A stretch of 6,461 bases of DNA from positions 1 through 6,461 of the forward strand of contig VBCT01000047.1 in NCBI GenBank assembly GCA_005882235.1, written 5' to 3'. The position numbers were made by a program, and so were the translations under genes. The stretch comes from Betaproteobacteria bacterium. Lineage in GTDB: Bacteria; Pseudomonadota; Gammaproteobacteria; Burkholderiales; SG8-39. Below the pieces are notes generated by a model, which was not told where the DNA came from, searched no databases, and saw only the letters and a list, made by a program, of their open reading frames with translations. Shown here piece by piece: positions 1 through 5,214 of the stretch (position 1 is its first letter; each line of letters begins with the position of its first letter).

Positions 1-28
1 GGCGTCGCTGCGTCGCCGTGATCGGTGA

Positions 29-56
29 ATGTCCGCTTTTGGCCGGTTGCCGACAT
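29..56. repeat. Imperfect palindromic intergenic repeat, copy 1
   Basis: The arms ATGTCCGC (29-36) and GCCGACAT (49-56) are inverted copies with one mismatch, around a 12-base centre. A related element lies at 2081-2108 in the same orientation; over 29 aligned bases starting one base upstream of each copy the two agree at about 20. This type of TGTCCGC/GCGGACA element is, from memory, abundant between genes in Bradyrhizobium-like and some other proteobacterial genomes. Its function is unknown to me. Confidence 0.5.
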
Positions 57-190
57 CTCCGGACCCCCGCCGACCATCACCGCGCCTGCCGGGAGGTGAT
101 ATCGCCGTACTGCGCGCTGGCTTTCTCGCGCATGTTGCGGGTGTCGCGTTGGAGAGACTTACGCGTCGCCGCGCGAAGTCTGAGCTGTAA
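29..190 (+). other. Doubtful short ORF (53 codons) starting inside a repeat
   Basis: An ATG at 29 opens a frame of 53 codons ending with TAA at 188-190. The first codons (MSAFGRLP) fall inside the palindromic repeat at 29-56, which commonly produces spurious ORFs beginning MSAFG. The second half (LRAGFLAHVAGVALERL) looks more protein-like, but I recognise no family. There is no ribosome binding site upstream. It is most likely not a gene, or at best the tail of a degraded one. Bases 1-28 before it contain no readable gene end that I can defend. Confidence 0.12.
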
Positions 191-204
191 CTTTGTATCT
201 GCCG

Positions 205-228
205 AAAAATTTGGCGTCCTTCAACGCC
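205..228 (-). terminator. Probable intrinsic terminator of the HtrA-like/LuxR operon
   Basis: Read on the minus strand, GGCGT and ACGCC (228-224 and 217-213) pair, extended by a T-G wobble to leave a GAAG loop. AAATTTTT follows at 212-205. The hairpin begins about 40 bases past the stop codon of the regulator gene, where a terminator is expected. The stem is short (5-6 pairs) and the T-run modest, so it may be weak. A second inverted repeat (GTCGGC 229-234, GCCGAC 249-254) lies between it and the stop codon and may add to the structure. Confidence 0.5.
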
Positions 229-266
229 GTCGGCCGCTCTTCCGCTTTGCCGACACTTGCGCCGTG

Positions 267-830
267 TTACAGCTCGACGGTCTCGATGCGGCGGCGCTCC
301 GACGCCTTCGCCAGCGCTTGCGTCCGCGTGCGCACGCCCAGCTTTCTGAACAGTGATTCGATATGAAACTTCACAGTATGGAGCGAGATGTTCAGCCGCC
401 GTGCTATTGACTTGTTGGTCATCCCTTCGCCAATGGCGCTCAAAACTTCTATCTCACGCGGCGTGAGAAGCATTTGGAGGTCAGTCTCTTTCATCGCGGC
501 AAATCCCGTCTCCTCGGCGCCCGGCGAACGTACGATCAAACCCGCCGCTACGGCACGCAGCGCCGCATCAATTTGGTTCGCGTCGGCATCGGACGCGAGC
601 AACCCTGCTTGACCAGTGTCGGTACCGCCCAGCGTGACGAAAGGGCGGGCTTCGGTCGATGGGCAATCGCCGTCGCACAAGAGCACATCTGCCGCTTCCG
701 TAGAATCGGCGACGTCATGATCGGCATTGGCAATCAATCTGCGCAGTGCCGCGCGACGAAGAGGATCTGCGGCGTAGATCGCCACGCGGAGCCGCCGCGG
801 CGCGACCAGCTGCGTAGTCGCATCGCTCAT
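267..830 (-). CDS. LuxR/NarL-family transcriptional regulator with a reduced receiver-like domain
   Basis: This 187-residue protein ends in a clear LuxR-type helix-turn-helix (about residues 121-178): LTPREIEVLSAIGEGMTNKS, then IARRLNISLHTVKFHIESLF. It should bind DNA in the cytoplasm and control transcription. The N-terminal part (about 14-105) resembles a response-regulator receiver: acidic D22 after strand 1 and ADVLLCD with a possible phospho-acceptor D53. The stretch after D53 is about 14 residues shorter than usual, and the conserved lysine of the GYLLK motif reads as R101 (GLIVR). Ordinary histidine-kinase control is therefore doubtful. The start ATG (828-830) overlaps the stop of the HtrA-like gene upstream as ATGA and has no ribosome binding site of its own, which implies translational coupling. 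The HTH call is firm; the target genes and the signal are unknown. Confidence 0.88.
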   Translation of the reverse strand: MSDATTQLVAPRRLRVAIYAADPLRRAALRRLIANADHDVADSTEAADVLLCDGDCPSTEARPFVTLGGTDTGQAGLLASDADANQIDAALRAVAAGLIVRSPGAEETGFAAMKETDLQMLLTPREIEVLSAIGEGMTNKSIARRLNISLHTVKFHIESLFRKLGVRTRTQALAKASERRRIETVEL

Positions 831-1741
831 GCGGGGGGCCGTGCTTCGATGACGGCTTGCACGGAAAGCACCCTTCCGCCTCGGATCACGCGCAAATCCG
901 CGTTGCGTCCTATGCTCTCGGACGCGAGGTGCGTTGCAATCCTACGTAACCTGCGCGTCGGTGTGCCGTCGACGGTCAATACGATGTCGCCCGCGACAAT
1001 GCCCGCCTTGGCCGCCGGGCCACCGTCGACGATGGACATCACCATCAGCCCGCTGGACTGGCCCGCTTCGTCATGCAGCGCATCAGGAACCGCAACGGGT
1101 TGGAGCGCGACGCCAAGCCACCCCCGTGCGATACGACCATCCTTAAGTAGCGCCGGCACGATCCGCTCGATGGTTGCCGCTGGAATGACGAGCACCTCGG
1201 CTCGGGGCCCAAAGGTGGTGATGCCAAGGCGCGCACCCGCTGCATTGAGCACCGGCCCGCCTTCCTCGGCGCGCGCCAAACGGATATCCAGCACGATGCG
1301 CTGGTCGATGCGCCCGCCGGCGCTACTCGTCCATTCCGGTCCGGCTTGATTGATTGCGCCCATGCGCACGGACGTTCCACCAACTCCGTCCGCGCCGAAG
1401 ACCAATGCGAGCGCGCCCGCCTCGGCCGGGCCCGAAACGAGAGGAGGCAGTGATACAGGCTGCGCAAGGCGGAGCAGAGCGATGTTCGTGCCGGGATCGC
1501 GCCCAGCGACTTTCGCGCTCACGGTTCCGCCCTGAGCGGAGCCTCCCGGCATGATGAGCTCGAACTCGTTGCGTTTTGGAAGTGACTGCTCTGAGGCAAC
1601 CACCACGTCTGGCTGCCAGAGCGTGCCGGTCAGATGGCGCTCGCCTGGAAGGCGGATGGCCACGATCGCGCCGCGCACTGCAGCCACGCGAGCTGCCAGG
1701 GCGTTCGAAAGCTGTGCCAGAACGTCTGCTTGGTCAGTCAT
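827..1741 (-). CDS. HtrA/DegP-like (S1C) PDZ protein lacking the catalytic triad; probable pseudoprotease
   Basis: This is a 304-residue protein with a trypsin-like fold (about 20-195) and a C-terminal PDZ domain (about 207-297, from GWLGVALQ, with GPAAKAGIVAGDIVLTVDG). In HtrA relatives the triad lies in motifs like TADHVL, TDLAVLR and GxSGGP. Here the matching stretches are ASEQSL (His to Gln, residue 52), TNIALLR (Asp to Asn, 86) and AEEGGPVLN (Ser to Glu, 160). All three residues are replaced while the surrounding fold motifs remain, so peptidase activity is unlikely. No N-terminal signal peptide or membrane segment is visible, unlike periplasmic HtrA. The start has GGAG at 1751-1748, six bases upstream. 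The stop overlaps the LuxR-type regulator start, so the two are co-produced and the PDZ protein may sense or present a ligand to the regulator. That last point is inference. Confidence 0.85.
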   Translation of the reverse strand: MTDQADVLAQLSNALAARVAAVRGAIVAIRLPGERHLTGTLWQPDVVVASEQSLPKRNEFELIMPGGSAQGGTVSAKVAGRDPGTNIALLRLAQPVSLPPLVSGPAEAGALALVFGADGVGGTSVRMGAINQAGPEWTSSAGGRIDQRIVLDIRLARAEEGGPVLNAAGARLGITTFGPRAEVLVIPAATIERIVPALLKDGRIARGWLGVALQPVAVPDALHDEAGQSSGLMVMSIVDGGPAAKAGIVAGDIVLTVDGTPTRRLRRIATHLASESIGRNADLRVIRGGRVLSVQAVIEARPPA

Positions 1742-1797
1742 GAAATTCTCCGATCCGGTATGCGACGGAGAATAGGAATTTCCCTCAGTTCTGCCTA

Positions 1798-1820
1798 CCG
1801 GCCGAAAGGCCGGGGGCCTT
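1798..1820. other. Two mutually exclusive hairpins
   Basis: CCGGCC (1798-1803) pairs with GGCCGG (1808-1813) around a GAAA loop. The overlapping AAGGCC (1806-1811) pairs with GGCCTT (1815-1820) around GGG. Both cannot form at once. No T-run follows on either strand, so neither is a standard terminator. It lies 57 bases upstream of the HtrA-like gene start. A role in regulation is only a possibility. Confidence 0.3.
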
Positions 1821-2080
1821 CCCTACCGCCTCGGCAGCCAAACCCTGCAGTTCGAGCCGCGCGACGATCATTCGAGTTGTCGCCGTTTCGCTCGACGTTG
1901 AGCAACTTGAGCAAATCCCCACGGGCGCGACTTCGCTGTTGAGCTCCATAGCTCTCTAAGGTAGGGCCCGTTCCGCCAATATCAAGCCTTTGCCGAACTG
2001 GCCCTCTTACCCCGGATAAACCACCAGTATCCGAGGTTAGAAACAGCAGTGTTCGAGCCCTGGTCGGTGAGGCAAACCCA

Positions 2081-2108
2081 ATGTCGGCTATCGACCCGAA
2101 GCGGACCT
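2081..2108. repeat. Imperfect palindromic intergenic repeat, copy 2
   Basis: The arms ATGTCGGC (2081-2088) and GCGGACCT (2101-2108) form an interrupted inverted repeat, in the same orientation as the copy at 29-56. Each copy departs from a symmetric consensus at different bases, as expected of two members of one dispersed family diverging independently. The flanking DNA at about 1980-2080 also reads like part of a larger intergenic repeat, but I cannot delimit it. Confidence 0.5.
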
Positions 2109-2306
2109 TCGCGCTTGATGTAAATAACCCACACCCACGTGGCCGGCACAATGCCTTTGTCAAAGGACCGTCGAGGTGTATAGACTTCCCAGCAGAATCG
2201 TCTGTCAGGGGAAAAATGAGCCAAGTCCCAGGTCGGCACCTCCAGCTAGCCGCAGGTGCGCCCTTTGGTTCCTTTGGGGGTTCAACTGAGCATCCGCCGG
2301 CTGGCG

Positions 2307-2381
2307 ATGTCGCGACGCAATCACCTCGGTCAGGAGCTCGCCGAAGATGTGGTTCGCGCAATGACCACTGGAGGAGGATGA
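2307..2381 (+). other. Short coupled ORF or gene remnant just before the hydrolase
   Basis: A frame open from 2250, with its first ATG at 2307, ends at TGA 2379-2381, one base before the hydrolase ATG. The last residues (MSRRNHLGQELAEDVVRAMT, then TGGG) look like an ordinary amphipathic protein C-terminus rather than random translation. The hydrolase ribosome binding site lies within its final codons. It could be the tail of a lost upstream operon gene or a coupled leader peptide. I do not recognise a family, and no ribosome binding site precedes ATG 2307. Confidence 0.22.
2372..2377 (+). promoter_or_regulatory. Strong ribosome binding site of the dienelactone-hydrolase-like gene
   Basis: A perfect AGGAGG lies five bases before ATG 2383, fixing the start. 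It overlaps the last codons of the short upstream frame, so translation of the two may be coupled. Confidence 0.75.
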
Positions 2382-2382
2382 C

Positions 2383-3351
2383 ATGATACGCACTATCGCT
2401 TTCGCACTCGCGGCGCTACTGCCGCTCGCGGCCTTGGCGCAAGCGCCGCTCGCGCTGCGCCTCGAAATGCGCGCCGTGGACTCGGTGACGCTCTCTAGCG
2501 TGCAGTTCCTTACCGGCGAGGAGAAGGGCGGCAAGAAGGTAACGCTCGGGGGCGAGCTACGCATTCCCGGCCCCCCGGGCACGAAAGTGCCGGCGGTGAT
2601 CTTGGTCCACGGCTCGGGCGGCATCAGCGGCGCGACTGACGCCTGGGCGCGCGAGCTCAACGCAATCGGCGTCGCCGCCTTTATCCTTGACACATTCTCC
2701 GGGCGTGGCATCGTTTCGACGGTGGCAGACCAGTCGCAGCTCAACTCGCTTGCGATGATGGTCGACTCCTATCGAGCGCTCGCGCTCCTCGCCGAGCATC
2801 CGCGCATTGATCCCAAGCGCATCGCCATCATGGGCTTCTCCAAAGGCGCGGTTGCCTCGGTCTATTCGGCCAATGAGCGGTTTCGCAAGATGTATGCACC
2901 GCAAGGCGCTGACTTTGCCGCCCATATTGGGCTCTACACGCCGTGCAACGTCGAGTACAGCGACGACGACAAGACAACCGGCAAGCCGATCCGTCTGTTC
3001 CACGGCATCGCCGACGACTATGTCGCGATCGGCCCGTGCCGGACCTACGTGCAGCGGCTGAAGAAGGCGGGTGCCGACGTCCAGCTCACCGAACTCGCCG
3101 ATGCCCATCACGCTTACGACAATCCGGCGATCCCGGTGCCTAGGGCCTTCCCGGCGAATCAGACGACGCGCAATTGCATGCTCAAAGAGAGCGAAGGCGG
3201 CGGCATCCTCAACGTCAAGACTGGGAAGCCTTACGATCTTTCCGATCCGTGCGTCGAGAAGGGGCCGCATGTCGGGTACAACGCGGCTGCCCACCAAGCG
3301 ACGCTCGCCGGCGTGCGTGAATTTCTCAAAACCGTGTTCAAACTCAGCTGA
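2383..3351 (+). CDS. Exported dienelactone-hydrolase-family alpha/beta hydrolase
   Basis: This 322-residue protein begins with a signal peptide (MIRTIAFALAALLPLAALAQ, cleavage near residue 19-20), so it should act in the periplasm. An alpha/beta-hydrolase core follows: oxyanion-hole motif HGSGG at 76-80, nucleophile elbow GFSKG with Ser153, acid in HGIADDYV (Asp211 or Asp212), and His242/243 in DAHHAYD. The order Ser-Asp-His and the HGIADDYV/DAHHAYD setting are typical of dienelactone-hydrolase (DLH) family proteins. Classical DLH uses Cys where this has Ser, so an esterase- or peptidase-like reaction on an unknown ester is more likely than dienelactone hydrolysis. Cysteines at 188, 219, 265 and 290 could form disulfides in the periplasm. 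It is followed 42 bases later by a solute-binding protein in the same direction, suggesting hydrolysis outside the inner membrane and capture of a product. The exact substrate cannot be read. Confidence 0.85.
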   Translation: MIRTIAFALAALLPLAALAQAPLALRLEMRAVDSVTLSSVQFLTGEEKGGKKVTLGGELRIPGPPGTKVPAVILVHGSGGISGATDAWARELNAIGVAAFILDTFSGRGIVSTVADQSQLNSLAMMVDSYRALALLAEHPRIDPKRIAIMGFSKGAVASVYSANERFRKMYAPQGADFAAHIGLYTPCNVEYSDDDKTTGKPIRLFHGIADDYVAIGPCRTYVQRLKKAGADVQLTELADAHHAYDNPAIPVPRAFPANQTTRNCMLKESEGGGILNVKTGKPYDLSDPCVEKGPHVGYNAAAHQATLAGVREFLKTVFKLS

Positions 3352-3380
3352 AGGGCCCGAGTCGGAGCGTTCACCGCCTC

Positions 3381-3396
3381 GGAGACTATCAATATT
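3381..3396 (+). promoter_or_regulatory. Ribosome binding site and putative ATT start of the Bug-family gene
   Basis: GGAG at 3381-3384 is nine bases before ATT 3394-3396, the only sensibly placed initiation-like codon that keeps the whole signal peptide. Between the previous stop (3349-3351) and GTG 3436 this frame has no ATG, GTG or TTG. GTG 3436 has no upstream ribosome binding site. ATC 3388 is in frame but only three bases after GGAG. Confidence 0.45.
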
Positions 3397-4359
3397 CTTT
3401 CGCTTGCGCGAGCTCTTGCGGTTGCCGCGGCGTTTGTGCCGCCGGTGTGCAACGCGCAGGAGAGCTTTCCGATACGGCCGGTGCGGTTTGTAGTTCCGTT
3501 TCCGGCGGCGACGCCACCGGACATCCTGGCGAGGATCGCGTCGCAGAAGCTTGCGGAATCTTGGGGCGCTCCGGTAATCGTGGAAGTGCGCGATGGCGCG
3601 AGCGGCACGATCGGTGTGAACCAGGTGGTCAGAGCGGCCCCCGATGGTTACACGCTCCTTTTCACGAATGACCTGTCGATAGCGATAGCACCGGTCCTAT
3701 CTAAGACCCTCTACGATCCTCGCAAGGATCTCGCACCAATCGCGGCCGTAGCGCAGGGCGTTTCCGTACTCGTGATGCATCCGTCCGCTGGCGTAAGCTC
3801 CATCAAGGAGCTGATTGCCGTCGCCAAAGCGAGACCCGGCGCGCTCACTTTCGCGTCGGCAGGCGACGCGTCGACAAGCCGCATGTGCATCGAGCTAATC
3901 AAGCGAGCGGCGGGAATCGAGCTGGTGCAAGTCCCATACAGGGGTGCCGCGCCTGCGATTCAAGCGGTACTTACCGGGGAGGTTTCGATGTACTGTTCCC
4001 CCGCCTTCCAGGCGTTACCTCACCTCAAATCGGGGAAGCTAAAGGCGCTCGGCGTGACCGGCTCGGGACCCTCTCCGGTCATTCCTGAGGTCATGCCGAT
4101 CTCGGCACAGGGCCTGCCGGACGTGATTGTTTCTTCGTGGTACGCGGCGTTCGCGCCTTCCGGTACGCCGCCGGCGGTACTCAATAAGATTCGTGACGCC
4201 CTGAGGAAAGTCTTTGACGACCCCGATGTCCGCCAAAAACTCGCCGGAGTTGGGTTAGATCCCATTTGGATGGACGGCGCAGAGCTTGCAGCGACGATCC
4301 GGACGGACCTCGAAAAATGGACGCGCGTGGCAAAATCCATGGGGATCAGAACTGAATGA
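3394..4359 (+). CDS. Bug/TctC-family tripartite tricarboxylate transporter substrate-binding protein
   Basis: This is a periplasmic binding protein that captures an organic anion (carboxylates or aromatic acids in known members), for a TctAB-type permease or for sensing. Family signatures are plain: FPIRPVRFVVPFPAATPPDI, then LARIASQKLAESWGAPVIVE, SGTIGVNQVVRAAPDGYTLL, VPYRGAAPAIQAVLTGEVSM and a C-terminal region ending SMGIRTE. Reading from ATT 3394 gives 321 residues, the normal family length, with the signal peptide LSLARALAVAAAFVPPVCNA and cleavage near residue 21. A start at GTG 3436 gives 307 residues and destroys the signal peptide. The missing standard start may mean a rare ATT start, a recent start-codon mutation, or a sequence error. 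No tctA or tctB gene lies in the window, as is common for orphan Bug proteins. It probably forms an operon with the hydrolase before it. The ligand is unknown. Confidence 0.85.
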   Translation: MLSLARALAVAAAFVPPVCNAQESFPIRPVRFVVPFPAATPPDILARIASQKLAESWGAPVIVEVRDGASGTIGVNQVVRAAPDGYTLLFTNDLSIAIAPVLSKTLYDPRKDLAPIAAVAQGVSVLVMHPSAGVSSIKELIAVAKARPGALTFASAGDASTSRMCIELIKRAAGIELVQVPYRGAAPAIQAVLTGEVSMYCSPAFQALPHLKSGKLKALGVTGSGPSPVIPEVMPISAQGLPDVIVSSWYAAFAPSGTPPAVLNKIRDALRKVFDDPDVRQKLAGVGLDPIWMDGAELAATIRTDLEKWTRVAKSMGIRTE

Positions 4360-4375
4360 GTGCGTTCAGACTGCC

Positions 4376-4504
4376 GATCCCTTCGCACCGCCAACCCCGA
4401 GCAAACCGTTCGCGCGGCCCGTCTGTGCGTACCCGCAAACCGCGAAATACGAGGGCGCGGGCGACGGCGCAGACGCTGCGAACTGGGAGTGCGTCGCCCG
4501 CTGA
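4376..4504 (+). pseudogene. C-terminal remnant of a tannase/feruloyl esterase
   Basis: The last 42 codons before TGA 4502-4504 read DPFAPPTPSKPFARPVCAYP and then QTAKYEGAGDGADAANWECV. This matches the C-terminal signature of the tannase and feruloyl esterase family (PF07519), which typically ends like RPLCPYPQ-A-Y-G-G, then DAANF-C. Intact members are several hundred residues long; everything upstream, including the catalytic region, is absent. The frame runs back only into the out-of-frame end of the Bug gene, whose own stop is at 4357-4359. A deletion therefore probably joined the DNA just after the Bug gene to the end of an esterase gene. These enzymes cleave ester bonds of plant phenolics and often sit beside Bug proteins, which fits the neighbourhood. 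The identity rests on one short motif-rich stretch. Confidence 0.65.
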
Positions 4505-4515
4505 GCGTTTAAGTA

Positions 4516-4530
4516 CGTCAAGAACTGACG
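4516..4530. other. Small hairpin between convergent genes
   Basis: CGTCA and TGACG form a perfect five-pair stem around AGAAC, between the esterase remnant (plus, ends 4504) and the DoxX-family gene (minus, ends 4574). The position suits a two-way terminator, but there is no T-run on either side and the stem is short. Confidence 0.2.
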
Positions 4531-4573
4531 GCTGCGCACCTAGTCAACGCCGAGCCCTGCCTTGCTCGTGCGA

Positions 4574-4999
4574 TTACCGCCTGAGCCATCCACGCTTCAT
4601 TGCGAGAACGCGTCCAGGCCCGTGCGCGGCCGCAAAGAGAAGGCCCGCGGCAAACGTGAAATGATCGATGAAGGACCCGAACTCGGCTTGGTTTCCTGCC
4701 CAGTGTGAAGGCCCGTGGAACCCGAAGGCGAGAAACACCACGTAGGCTGCCGCCAAGAGCGCCGCTTCCGAAAAATACGCGCCGGTGAGGAAGCACGCGA
4801 CGAGAGCGAGCTCGAACACCACCGCGAGCCAAGCCAGAAGCGTCGGCAGGGGGAAACCCGCCGTCGCGATGGCGCCCGCCGTTGCGCTGATATCCATCAG
4901 CTTGAAACTCACCGCCATGATAAAGAGTGCAGCGAAGACCAGGCGTCCTACGAGGATCGCCGCCGTCGCCCATCCCGCCCCGTTCGTTTCTGTTGTCAT
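4574..4999 (-). CDS. DoxX-family inner-membrane protein
   Basis: This 141-residue protein has four predicted membrane spans (about residues 12-31, 50-71, 76-94 and 109-126). It shows DoxX family features: GRLVFAALFI near the start, SFKLMD with Lys33, FELALVACFLTG with Glu63 in span 2, FHGPSHW after span 3, and GPGRVLAM before a basic tail. Length and topology match the family. DoxX relatives are small quinone- or thiol-linked membrane proteins; for most, including this one, the precise reaction is not established. The start is supported by GGGGAG at 5011-5006, six bases upstream of the ATG. It lies downstream of the broken toxin gene in the same direction with a 77-base gap, so it may be read from the same transcript or from its own promoter in that gap, which I could not pinpoint. 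Confidence 0.85.
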   Translation of the reverse strand: MTTETNGAGWATAAILVGRLVFAALFIMAVSFKLMDISATAGAIATAGFPLPTLLAWLAVVFELALVACFLTGAYFSEAALLAAAYVVFLAFGFHGPSHWAGNQAEFGSFIDHFTFAAGLLFAAAHGPGRVLAMKRGWLRR

Positions 5000-5076
5000 G
5001 GTTCTCTCCCCTCGTTTCGAATCTCGAAGTCCGTTGGTTTACAGGCCTGGTCGGCCTTGGATGACGGATAGGATAA

Positions 5077-5214
5077 TCAATTCTCCGGCGCGCCGAGGGC
5101 TGCATCGACAGCATGCTCAAACTCTGTGCCAAGCCCGGGACGCTCTTTTTCGTACCACGCTGCGGCCTCGGCGGCTTTGTCCGTCGCCGCTTCGTGGATG
5201 CGCAGCGCGCGCAT
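5077..5214 (-). pseudogene. Truncated RelE/ParE-family toxin (45 codons)
   Basis: The start ATG (5214-5212) shares one base with the antitoxin stop (TGATG), the usual coupled arrangement of a toxin-antitoxin pair. The product begins MRALRIHEAATDKAAEAAAW and continues YEKERPGLGTEFEHAVDAAL, the conserved first half of RelE/ParE toxins (helix 1, the AAAWYE...PGLG..F motif, helix 2). It stops at TGA 5079-5077 after 45 residues, where intact members have about 90-105. The missing half holds the beta-sheet core, including the expected RR-FPY strands. None of the three downstream frames restores that region before the DoxX gene, so this is a 3' deletion rather than a simple point stop. The fragment is unlikely to be toxic. 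It is too short to be found by a usual ORF length cut-off. No ribosome binding site is needed if it is translated by coupling. Confidence 0.72.

Larger units (their letters stand above)
1742..2382. other. 641-base stretch without a convincing gene; repeat- and hairpin-bearing
   Basis: The stretch separates the divergent HtrA-like/LuxR operon (minus) and the hydrolase/Bug group (plus). It should hold promoters for both, but no clear -35/-10 pair stands out. Long open frames on both strands (for example 1795-2361 minus and 2081-2386 plus) are rich in Arg, Gly, Pro and Ser. They contain VRFGSIADI and MSAIDPKRTF, peptides I know as false translations of the dispersed intergenic repeat. It holds competing hairpins at 1798-1820, the repeat copy at 2081-2108, and a possible gene tail or leader at 2307-2381. 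Confidence 0.6.

Noticed and set aside
474..1349. 291-codon open frame on the plus strand
   Set aside because: It lies wholly antisense to the LuxR and HtrA-like genes, is rich in Arg, Ser and Ala, has no family motif or ribosome binding site, and is a by-product of high GC.
1795..2361. 188-codon minus-strand frame containing VRFGSIADI
   Set aside because: The peptide is a known false translation of the dispersed intergenic repeat; composition is Arg/Gly/Pro-rich and there is no domain signal.
2081..2386. 101-codon plus-strand frame starting MSAIDPKRTF
   Set aside because: It starts exactly in the palindromic repeat and is the opposite-strand version of the same repeat artefact.
2557..3297. 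246-codon minus-strand frame
   Set aside because: It is a shadow of the dienelactone-hydrolase-like gene, which has a signal peptide, catalytic motifs and a strong ribosome binding site.
4356..4664. 102-codon plus-strand frame overlapping the Bug stop as ATGA
   Set aside because: The overlap looks like operon coupling, but the product is Arg/Ser/Pro-rich without motifs, runs antisense into the DoxX gene, and another frame here carries the tannase C-terminus.
5043..5057. Inverted repeat AGGCC-TGGTC-GGCCT as a terminator or toxin-antitoxin operator
   Set aside because: Only five pairs, no T-run, and it lies downstream of the toxin remnant rather than in the operon promoter.
4518..5132. 204-codon minus-strand frame across the DoxX gene
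   Set aside because: It is out of frame with both the DoxX gene and the toxin remnant. DYPIRHP near its start briefly resembles a toxin continuation, but no further toxin core follows.
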